Source: an uncultured Cellvibrionales bacterium
GTDB taxonomy: Bacteria; Pseudomonadota; Gammaproteobacteria; Pseudomonadales; Dasaniaceae
Assembly (NCBI GenBank): GCA_913019905.1
Contig: CAJVZD010000018.1
Span: 42,354 to 106,353 of the forward strand
Length of the DNA: 64,000 bases
Reading direction: 5' to 3'
Below, in pieces: positions 57,236 to 64,000 of the stretch. Each line of letters starts with the position of its first letter. The stretch's first letter is position 1. A model generated the notes under the pieces. The model searched no databases and had not been told where the DNA came from. It saw nothing but the letters and a program-made list of their open reading frames with translations. The translations under genes and the position numbers were made by a program.

Positions 57236-57432
57236 CAACCGCCGAGCAACTTAAAGTTAAAGATCAATTATCACCATAATTTACGGTTAGGCCGGGTAAG
57301 AAAACCACTCCCTTGACAGGGGCTCTAGTGAGATAATCTGGCCATTTCTTGCCTGGATGGTTTACAATGCCCGACTCACGGGATGAGTTCACTCACCATT
57401 CACAATAATTCAGATAAGTATCAACCACTTAA

Positions 57433-58206
57433 ATGAGCGTATCGATAAAAAAACCTGATCAAATTGAAAAAATGCGGATTGCGGGAAAACTTGCAGCCGA
57501 TGTTTTAGTCATGATTGAGCCCTTCGTGAAACCGGGCGTAAGTACGGGGGATCTGGACCGAATCTGCCACGATTTTATGGTCAACGATCAAAAAGTCATT
57601 CCGGCTCCGCTCAATTATCACGGTTTTCCCAAGTCAATCTGCACGTCCGTAAACGAGGTCGTTTGTCATGGCATACCAGCCGACAAAAGAACGCTTAAGG
57701 AAGGCGATATAATTAATATCGATATCACGGTAATTAAGGATGGCTTTCACGGAGATACCAGTAAAACCTTCCATGTTGGAAAACCAATCCAACACGCCGC
57801 GCGCCTTGTAGATGTCACCCTCGAATGCCTCTATAAAGCGATCAACATTGTAAAGCCAGGAGCCACCCTCGGCGACATCGGCCACATTATTCAGCAACAC
57901 GCTGAAAAAAATTACTACTCTGTTGTCAGAGAGTATTGCGGCCATGGTATCGGTGAAGTTTTTCACGAAGAACCGCAAGTTGTGCATTATGGCAAGAAGG
58001 GTACTGGCATGATATTGCAAGAAGGCATGACTTTTACTATTGAGCCCATGCTGAACGCCGGTAAACGCCACGTTAAACTTGACAAAAAAGACGGCTGGAC
58101 GGTCACAACAAAAGACAAACGCCTTTCCGCGCAGTGGGAACACACACTGCTCGTAACGAATAATGGCGTCGACGTCTTGACTGCACGTCCGGACGAGCCA
58201 TTTTAA
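57433..58206 (+). CDS. map: Methionine aminopeptidase, type I
   Basis: 257 residues. It removes the initiator Met from nascent proteins. Di-metal ligands: Asp in INIDITVIKDGFHGDTS, His in CGHGIGEVFHEEP, and Glu in FTIEPMLN and WEHTLLV. VNEVVCHGIP is the substrate His. No N-terminal extension or zinc finger. Divergent from rpsB, as in E. coli. Confidence 0.96.
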   Translation: MSVSIKKPDQIEKMRIAGKLAADVLVMIEPFVKPGVSTGDLDRICHDFMVNDQKVIPAPLNYHGFPKSICTSVNEVVCHGIPADKRTLKEGDIINIDITVIKDGFHGDTSKTFHVGKPIQHAARLVDVTLECLYKAINIVKPGATLGDIGHIIQQHAEKNYYSVVREYCGHGIGEVFHEEPQVVHYGKKGTGMILQEGMTFTIEPMLNAGKRHVKLDKKDGWTVTTKDKRLSAQWEHTLLVTNNGVDVLTARPDEPF

Positions 58207-58327
58207 CGTCACACCGTAATCGACAAGCACTGGCCCACTAAATTGACGAAATCGAGGCACTTCATATGCTGCCTAAAACTGATAAATTCAATTCGCGCCA
58301 GCCACAGTAATAAATGAAAAATCAGCT

Positions 58328-61015
58328 ATGAGTAATGAAACGTTATCGATTCCGCGAGAAATCTTCGACCCTGATCTATTCGGTCTGTCAATCAGGGAAT
58401 CAAAGAACCCGGTCCCCCTTCTAAAAGAACAAATTGAAAAAACCACAAACTATCTGCACCAACAATTCCATGATCAAGTCTACATTCGAAAATTAATATG
58501 GGCTCGCGCCAAATTCATCGACCAAATACTGAACTGCATCTGGGGAACCTATGACTGGGGCTCTGATAGCAATATTTGTCTGATCGCTGTAGGCGGATAT
58601 GGTCGTGGCGAGTTACACCCAAACTCTGATATCGACTTATTAGTATTGATTAAGGACGAAGACTCTTTCAATGTTCACCAACAAAATATCTCTGACTTTG
58701 TCACCATTTTATGGGATATAAAACTCGATATTGGTCATAGTGTTAGAACACTATCTCAAACTCTCACCGAAGCTGAACGCGAAATCACAATCGTCACTAA
58801 TCTTATGGAATCGAGAGTTCTGATTGGCAATGAAGAACTGCATCAAACCATGATGACAGACATCGACACCAGCAAAATTTGGTCGAGCCAACGTTTTTTT
58901 CGGGCGAAATGGAACGAACAAATCAGTCGCCATCAAAAACACGGAAACAGCGAATACAAGCTCGAAGCCAACATCAAAAATTCTCCTGGCGGACTGCGGG
59001 ACATCCAGATGATAGGCTGGATAACTAAACGACATTTTGACGCAGACCACATCGAGGAACTGGTCGAAAAAGGCTTCCTTAGAGAAGATGAACTGGACAT
59101 TCTCAATCGCGGGCTGGATTTCCTTTGGCGCGTACGTTACGCACTCCATATGATTAGTGGCCGGGAAGAAGACCGACTTCTATTTGACCATCAACGCACC
59201 CTAGCGGAAATGTTTGGCTACAAAGACGACGACGCTAAAATGGCCGTAGAGCAGTTTATGCAATACTACTATCGCTGGGCACTGTCTCTCGGCGAGCTTA
59301 ACGATGTGCTTATGCAGCATTTCGACGAGACGATATTGCGCGCTTGCGAAGCCGAAACTATCTACGAAATCAATTCCAGATTTCGAATACGCAACGGCCA
59401 CATTGAAGCGACCAATGACAAAGTCTTTGAAAATACACCCTCAGCGCTAATCGAGGTTTTTGTACTGACCGCTCACAACACGAGCATCGACGGTGTTCGC
59501 GCTTCTACTATACGTTTAATCAGAAGTCACAGAGAACTTATTGACGAGGATTTTCGCAAAGACCCGCGTAACCAAAAGTTATTTATGGACCTTTTGAAAT
59601 CACAGAACCAAGTCGCTTTAAACCTAAGACGCATGTTGCGTTTTGGTGTATTGGGAATGTACTTACCTGAGTTTGGTAGAATAATTGGCCAGATGCAACA
59701 CGACCTGTTCCACATATACTCGGTAGACGCACACACGATGGAACTCGTCAAAAATGTAAGACGCTTCCATTACTCCGATTATCAAAAGAAATTTCCCGTT
59801 GCCTCTCGAGTCGTTCGGCGTTTACCAAAAGTCGAATTGCTGTATATAGCAGGCCTCTACCACGACATCGCAAAAGGACGCGGCGGAAACCATTCAAAAC
59901 TGGGAATTGTCGATGCCAGACTGTTTTGCGAGTTGCACGGCATGAGCAAGCGCGACAGCAATCTAGTGTGCTGGTTGGTTGAAAACCATTTGTTAATGTC
60001 TGCAGTTGCGCAAAGAAAAGATATTTCTGACCCGGATGTCATTGCTGACTTTGCGGTCATTGTTGGAGATCAGGATCATCTTGACTACCTTTATGTCTTA
60101 ACGGTCGCCGACATTAACGCTACCAACCCAACGCTCTGGAATAACTGGCGCGCGTCTTTGCTACGACAACTTTACGCGGAAACCAAACGCGCACTGCGAC
60201 GAGGCGTTGAAAACCCCGTTGACAAAGCTGATTGGATTGCCGAAAACCAGGCGAACGCCGTTGACAAACTTCAGGACCTTGGGTTTACCGAAAGCGAAAT
60301 TTACGATATTTGGGCAAAGACCGCCGAAGACTATTTTCTCCGCGAAAAGGTCGATGATATCGTTTGGCACACCGAGGCGATTACGCATCACACCAACCCC
60401 GACAACCCTCTGATACTGGTAAGAGAGACGAGTAATATCGACGTCGAAGGTGCTACCCAAATCTTCATTCACGCAAAGCACCAGGAAAATATGTTTGCGG
60501 TGATGGCTTCAGGGCTTGAGCAGCTAGACCTCAACATTCAAGACGCACGCATTTACAATTCCGGCGCCGGCTTAACCCTCGATACTTTTTTTGTACTGGA
60601 CGGCAACGGCGAATCAATTGGAGATAATCCGGAACGTATCGCCGAAATAAAGAAACTGCTCGCAGAGATGTTAAAAGAAGCAGCGCAATCGCTAGACATT
60701 ATTTCGCGACGAACGCCACGGCAAATGCGCTTATTTTCTATCCCAACGAGAACCACCTTGTTTACTGATACATCACGTGGTTATAGCGTCCTTGAAGTCA
60801 TTACACCGGACCGACCAGGCCTCTTGGCGCGGATTGGAAAGATTTTCGTCGACTACGGAATTCAACTTCAAAATGCCAAGATCGCTACTCTGGGTGAACG
60901 AGTAGAGGACGTGTTTTTTATAACCTGCAACCAACAGCCAATCGAAGATCCGGAACTTTGCAAGTCCATACAATCTGCAATATGCAAAGAGCTTGATGAA
61001 CAGGCTGCCTCATAA
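58328..61015 (+). CDS. glnD: Bifunctional uridylyltransferase / uridylyl-removing enzyme GlnD
   Basis: 895 residues. It uridylylates PII when glutamine is low and removes UMP when glutamine is high. Domains in order: nucleotidyltransferase (GGYGRGELHPNSDIDLL near 95-115), helical linker, HD phosphohydrolase (YHDIAKGRGGNHSKLG near 510), and two C-terminal ACT domains (FIHAKHQENMFAVMASGL; VLEVITPDRPGLLARIGK). It follows map by 121 bp and precedes dapC by 28 bp. Confidence 0.96.
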   Translation: MSNETLSIPREIFDPDLFGLSIRESKNPVPLLKEQIEKTTNYLHQQFHDQVYIRKLIWARAKFIDQILNCIWGTYDWGSDSNICLIAVGGYGRGELHPNSDIDLLVLIKDEDSFNVHQQNISDFVTILWDIKLDIGHSVRTLSQTLTEAEREITIVTNLMESRVLIGNEELHQTMMTDIDTSKIWSSQRFFRAKWNEQISRHQKHGNSEYKLEANIKNSPGGLRDIQMIGWITKRHFDADHIEELVEKGFLREDELDILNRGLDFLWRVRYALHMISGREEDRLLFDHQRTLAEMFGYKDDDAKMAVEQFMQYYYRWALSLGELNDVLMQHFDETILRACEAETIYEINSRFRIRNGHIEATNDKVFENTPSALIEVFVLTAHNTSIDGVRASTIRLIRSHRELIDEDFRKDPRNQKLFMDLLKSQNQVALNLRRMLRFGVLGMYLPEFGRIIGQMQHDLFHIYSVDAHTMELVKNVRRFHYSDYQKKFPVASRVVRRLPKVELLYIAGLYHDIAKGRGGNHSKLGIVDARLFCELHGMSKRDSNLVCWLVENHLLMSAVAQRKDISDPDVIADFAVIVGDQDHLDYLYVLTVADINATNPTLWNNWRASLLRQLYAETKRALRRGVENPVDKADWIAENQANAVDKLQDLGFTESEIYDIWAKTAEDYFLREKVDDIVWHTEAITHHTNPDNPLILVRETSNIDVEGATQIFIHAKHQENMFAVMASGLEQLDLNIQDARIYNSGAGLTLDTFFVLDGNGESIGDNPERIAEIKKLLAEMLKEAAQSLDIISRRTPRQMRLFSIPTRTTLFTDTSRGYSVLEVITPDRPGLLARIGKIFVDYGIQLQNAKIATLGERVEDVFFITCNQQPIEDPELCKSIQSAICKELDEQAAS

Positions 61016-61043
61016 TCAACGATAATCCTACGAAGCGTGTGCT

Positions 61044-62240
61044 ATGAATCCAAACTTAGAGTCTCTGCAAACCTACCCATTTGAAAAGCTTAATGCGCTT
61101 AAAAGCGGAGTAACGCCCCCTGCCACCCTCTCCCACATCGCGCTTTCCATCGGCGAGCCCAAACACAGCGCCCCCGAGTTTGTAAAAAGAATTCTGTCGG
61201 AGAACATGGCTAAATTATCAAATTACCCAACGACAAAAGGCATACCGGAATTGAGTATAGCAATCGGCAACTGGCTAAGCGCTCGCTTTAACATCCCGGC
61301 AGCTTCATTAGATCCCAGCCGACACGTTATCCCGGTAAATGGTACGCGAGAGGCAATATTTTCCTTTGTTCAAGCAGCGATTAATAACGTAGACAATCCC
61401 CTGATCGTTTGCCCCAACCCTTTTTATCAAATCTACGAAGGTGCAGCATATTTGGCCGGAGCGGAACCTCATTTTTTGTCCTGTACCGCCGAAAACAATT
61501 TTATTCCCGATTTTGAAAGCGTCAGTGACGATATCTGGAAACGTTGTCAATTGTTGATATTGTGCTCCCCGGGTAATCCAACTGGAGCTGTGATCTCGAG
61601 TGAAATCTTACAAAATTTGATCAAGCTGGCTGATAAGTTTGAATTCGTTATTGCCAGTGACGAATGTTATTCTGAAATATACTTTGATGAAAGCCGCCCA
61701 CCCACCGGACTCCTGCAAGCTTGTGTCGAAATGGGCCGCAACGACTTTAAAAGATGCGTGGTATTTCACAGCTTATCGAAACGCTCAAACCTACCAGGCT
61801 TACGCTCAGGTTTTATCGCCGGTGACGCAGACATACTCAAACCGTACTTACTCTATCGAACCTACCACGGCTGCGCCATGCCGATTCAGCACCAACTTGC
61901 CAGCATAGCAGCATGGGAGGATGAACAGCACGTACTGGACAACCGCAACTTGTATCGATTGAAGTTTGACGCCGTGCTATCGACTCTCGACGGATGCCTA
62001 GAGACCGGGATGCCGGATGCCAGCTTCTATCTGTGGGCGAAAACACCTTTTTCGGATTTAGATTTTACTCAGCAACTATTTGCCAGTCAAAATGTAACAG
62101 TACTACCTGGCCGTTTTATCAGCCGCGATACGGGGTCGACAAATCCTGGGAGAGACCGGGTACGCATGGCATTGGTTGCACCCTTACAGGAATGCGTCGA
62201 CGCTGCACAACGCATCAAGAGTTTTGTCGACGCTCTGTAA
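61044..62240 (+). CDS. dapC: Succinyldiaminopimelate transaminase
   Basis: 398 residues, class I/II PLP aminotransferase. It transfers an amino group from glutamate in the succinyl branch of lysine and DAP synthesis. The PLP Lys is in HSLSKRSNLPGLRSGF; CSPGNPTGAV and SIGEPKHSAPEFV are typical of DapC. Its place next to glnD is conserved in Pseudomonas. Closely related aminotransferases cannot be fully excluded. Confidence 0.9.
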   Translation: MNPNLESLQTYPFEKLNALKSGVTPPATLSHIALSIGEPKHSAPEFVKRILSENMAKLSNYPTTKGIPELSIAIGNWLSARFNIPAASLDPSRHVIPVNGTREAIFSFVQAAINNVDNPLIVCPNPFYQIYEGAAYLAGAEPHFLSCTAENNFIPDFESVSDDIWKRCQLLILCSPGNPTGAVISSEILQNLIKLADKFEFVIASDECYSEIYFDESRPPTGLLQACVEMGRNDFKRCVVFHSLSKRSNLPGLRSGFIAGDADILKPYLLYRTYHGCAMPIQHQLASIAAWEDEQHVLDNRNLYRLKFDAVLSTLDGCLETGMPDASFYLWAKTPFSDLDFTQQLFASQNVTVLPGRFISRDTGSTNPGRDRVRMALVAPLQECVDAAQRIKSFVDAL

Positions 62241-62278
62241 TATAACCCGCGAGCGACGAAGAGTAGAGCTAACCGGAC

Positions 62279-62932
62279 ATGCTAAAAAAAAATCGAGTCA
62301 ATTTTATCCAAGATAAATTGCAACAGCTCTATCCTACCCAACCCATTCCTTTAGACCACAACAGCCCTTACACCTTGCTGGTTGCTGTACTGTTATCGGC
62401 ACAATGTACCGACAAACGTGTTAACACCGTTACACCAGCTCTCTTTAAGCTCGCCGACAATCCGTTTACCATGGCGACACAGGACGTCGATATCATTCGC
62501 ACTATAATTCGCCCCTGTGGCTTGTCTCCAAAAAAGTCGAAGGCGATTAAAAGGCTGTCTGAAATTTTGGTTGAAAAATACCATGGAGAAGTCCCTGAGA
62601 ATATGGAGCAGCTGGAGGAGCTACCCGGCGTTGGGCACAAAACCGCCAGCGTCGTTATGTCTCAGGCATTTGGCGTTCCGGCCTTTCCTGTCGACACTCA
62701 CATCCACCGACTCGCTCAACGGTGGGGCTTGACTAACGGAAAAAATGTCACGCAGACTGAAAAGGACTTAAAGCGACTATTTCCCAAAGACATATGGAAC
62801 GCCTTACACCTTCAAATCATCTACTATGGCCGCGAGTTTTGTAGTGCTCGCGGTTGCGATGGAACCGTTTGCGAGATATGTACGACCTGTTACCCAAACA
62901 GGGTAAAACCAAAAATAACAAACAAGACATGA
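62279..62932 (+). CDS. nth: Endonuclease III (DNA glycosylase/AP lyase)
   Basis: 217 residues. It removes oxidised pyrimidines and nicks abasic sites. HhH motif LPGVGHKTASVV with catalytic Lys, and the catalytic Asp in FPVDTHIHRLAQRWGL. The C-terminal cysteine region reads CSARGCDGTVCEICTTC; the classical C-x6-C-x2-C-x5-C is not met, so the iron-sulfur cluster may be altered or lost. It lies 38 bp after dapC. Confidence 0.92.
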   Translation: MLKKNRVNFIQDKLQQLYPTQPIPLDHNSPYTLLVAVLLSAQCTDKRVNTVTPALFKLADNPFTMATQDVDIIRTIIRPCGLSPKKSKAIKRLSEILVEKYHGEVPENMEQLEELPGVGHKTASVVMSQAFGVPAFPVDTHIHRLAQRWGLTNGKNVTQTEKDLKRLFPKDIWNALHLQIIYYGREFCSARGCDGTVCEICTTCYPNRVKPKITNKT

Positions 62933-63160
62933 TTTCTGTCCCATTTGATAATTTTTCTTGCATTATAGATAGTTCTGCTACGCTTAAGAGTGATAGATAT
63001 TGAAAGACAGGACAACAACAAGATAACAGTCCCCACTTCACACCCTCTATTTGAATAGATAACCATTCGGCATATAAGGATATTGCTATCGCAACGCGTA
63101 TTCGGTCATCCGACGACAGAATTAAATCGAGTGAAACTCGTATTATTACTAAAATATTCC

Positions 63161-63187
63161 TAAAGGAATCAACATAATGGCCGCTAT
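63161..63187 (+). promoter_or_regulatory. Possible FliA (sigma-28) promoter
   Basis: TAAAGGAA, an 11-nt spacer, then GCCGCTAT compares with TAAAGTTT-N11-GCCGATAA (5/8 and 6/8 matches, exact spacing). It lies 55 bp ahead of a STAS-CheY-CheA operon, a common FliA target class. The same bases also look like a ribosome-binding site for a short frame, so the call is tentative. Confidence 0.35.
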
Positions 63188-63206
63188 CATTTTTACTAAG
63201 GTCTAA
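63177..63206 (+). CDS. Possible nine-residue leader peptide
   Basis: AAAGGAATCAACATAATG provides a Shine-Dalgarno and ATG, opening MAAIIFTKV and a TAA stop, 36 bp before the STAS gene. It is too short to recognise. It overlaps the candidate sigma-28 promoter; only one reading is likely right. Confidence 0.25.
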   Translation: MAAIIFTKV

Positions 63207-63242
63207 CGATTGGAACTTAGTGTTTGAACTGAGGAAAGAGAG

Positions 63243-63521
63243 ATGACAGGTAAGACCAGTTTTTCCTGCGGGGAGTTACTCGACGTAACAGTCGTTAGCA
63301 GCATGCACTCACGACTACAAAAATCTTTGATGAAATCTTCAAACGTCGAGGTAAAAGCCGAAGAAGTAGAAAAGGCAGACACGGCTGGCCTGCAACTGTT
63401 TGTCGCCCTAAAAAAAGAGATTTCTGACACGGGCGGAAAGCTAGTCTGGAAGAATCCTAGCAAAGCACTCATTGATTCGGCGAGATTGCTGGGACTGGAT
63501 AAAGAATTAGGACTGTCATAA
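63243..63521 (+). CDS. STAS-domain protein (anti-anti-sigma-like), chemosensory operon
   Basis: 92 residues forming one STAS domain: TSFSCGELLDVTVVSSMHSRL, then EVEKADTAGLQLFVALKKE, where the Thr in ADTAGLQ sits at the usual phosphorylated Ser/Thr position. Small STAS proteins head several chemosensory clusters just upstream of cheY and cheA, as here. Its partner kinase is not visible. Confidence 0.85.
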   Translation: MTGKTSFSCGELLDVTVVSSMHSRLQKSLMKSSNVEVKAEEVEKADTAGLQLFVALKKEISDTGGKLVWKNPSKALIDSARLLGLDKELGLS

Positions 63522-63557
63522 AATATTTTAATAATTTTTTCTCTTTGAGGTAATTTC

Positions 63558-63920
63558 ATGGCAAATATTCTTATCGTCGATGACTCGGCGTCGATGCGAA
63601 ACATGGTGACTGCGACATTACAGTCTGCTGGACATCAGGTACAGAGCGCCGGCGACGGACAGGCGGCACTAAATATCGCCAAAACCGGTAAATTCGAGGC
63701 AGTGGTTACCGACCTCAACATGCCGATTATGGATGGAATAGAACTCGTAAGAAATTTGCGGACACTACCGAATTACAAGTATACGCCCATATTATTGTTG
63801 ACTACCGAATCCGCAGCCGACAAAAAGACGCAGGGAAAACAAGCGGGTGCAACGGGATGGTTAGTTAAACCATTTAACCCGGAAAAATTGTTAGCAACGG
63901 TCGCAAAAGTTCTCGGCTAA
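63558..63920 (+). CDS. CheY-like response regulator
   Basis: 120 residues, a single receiver domain. Acidic pocket DD in LIVDDSASMR, phospho-acceptor Asp in VVTDLNMPIMDG, Thr in LLLTTES, Lys in WLVKPFNP. No output domain, so it acts by protein contact, as CheY does. It lies 36 bp after the STAS gene and 26 bp before cheA, in one operon. Confidence 0.9.
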   Translation: MANILIVDDSASMRNMVTATLQSAGHQVQSAGDGQAALNIAKTGKFEAVVTDLNMPIMDGIELVRNLRTLPNYKYTPILLLTTESAADKKTQGKQAGATGWLVKPFNPEKLLATVAKVLG

Positions 63921-63946
63921 AAAGTCACCAGTAAGGAGCCAATTCC

Positions 63947-64000
63947 ATGGCGATAGATCTAGAACAGTTTCACGAGGTCTTTTTTGAAGAAAGTCTGGAA
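63947..64000 (+). CDS. cheA: Start of chemotaxis histidine kinase CheA (cut by right edge)
   Basis: ATG 63947 with AAGGAG upstream opens AIDLEQFHEVFFEESLE, which matches the first helix of the CheA Hpt domain; the phosphorylated His would lie further on. Only 18 codons are in the window. The STAS and CheY genes before it support the call. Confidence 0.75.
   Translation, partial: MAIDLEQFHEVFFEESLE

Larger units (their letters stand above)
62933..63242. other. Intergenic region before the chemosensory operon, 310 bp
   Basis: Holds a possible sigma-28 promoter and an overlapping nine-codon leader frame (both listed), and GAGG-type purines before the STAS ATG. Otherwise nothing recognised. Confidence 0.45.

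Overview
The window is a chromosomal segment of a marine-type gammaproteobacterium. It carries the gammaproteobacterial rpsB-to-rnhB block, the rlmKL-rmf-pyrD neighbourhood known from Pseudomonas and relatives, a Pseudomonas-type RMF tail, and dapC-glnD-map upstream of rpsB. Base composition looks like the mid-40s percent GC by eye. Several accessory families (DUF3604 lipoprotein, phytanoyl-CoA dioxygenase, epoxide-hydrolase-like enzyme, HSL-type esterase, ACAD10-type phosphotransferase, a PEP-CTERM protein) would fit a Cellvibrionales-like organism; that placement is inference. I see no tRNA, rRNA, CRISPR array, transposase, integrase or phage gene.

Layout. 1-834: 5' part of tmcA, leaving the left edge. 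1.07-2.78 kb: an unusual tandem HAD-hydrolase fusion. 3.4-8.1 kb: tag, an AsmA-like membrane protein, a probable remnant gene, cinA and a phytanoyl-CoA dioxygenase. 8.3-10.5 kb: DUF3604 lipoprotein. 10.7-19.8 kb: RNA and ribosome functions (ygiQ, rhlE, rlmKL, rmf), then a PEP-CTERM lamin-tail protein, pyrD and a DUF2835 gene. 20.1-23.1 kb: sat-cysC (PAPS synthesis) and trmH with a small membrane protein. 23.6-36.2 kb: accessory metabolic region (epoxide-hydrolase-like, M20 peptidase, MATE exporter, SDR, two APH-fold kinases, esterase, solute-binding protein, VOC, MBL hydrolase) with long intergenic regions, short tandem repeats and one possible inverted-repeat element. 36.4-41.1 kb: a ybhP/clsB-like pair, two universal stress proteins (one behind a convincing FNR/Anr-type promoter) and a GGDEF protein.

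41.4-57.0 kb, all on the minus strand, is the core envelope and translation block, in transcription order rpsB, tsf, pyrH, frr, uppS, cdsA, dxr, rseP, bamA, skp, lpxD, fabZ, lpxA, lpxB, rnhB. It links translation elongation and ribosome recycling to UMP synthesis, undecaprenyl and phospholipid precursors, outer-membrane protein assembly and lipid A synthesis. Divergent from rpsB, at 57.4-62.9 kb, lie map, glnD, dapC and nth. The right edge (63.2-64.0 kb) opens a chemosensory operon: STAS protein, CheY-like receiver, start of cheA.

Most of the window is housekeeping. I found no clear new defence or biosynthetic system. The best candidates for a second look are the duplicated HAD protein with a substituted second catalytic Asp, the 254-bp inverted-repeat element whose ends supply the stop codons of two convergent genes, the FNR-type usp promoter, the Nth protein with non-canonical cysteines, BamA with enlarged surface loops, and the PEP-CTERM gene inserted between rmf and pyrD.
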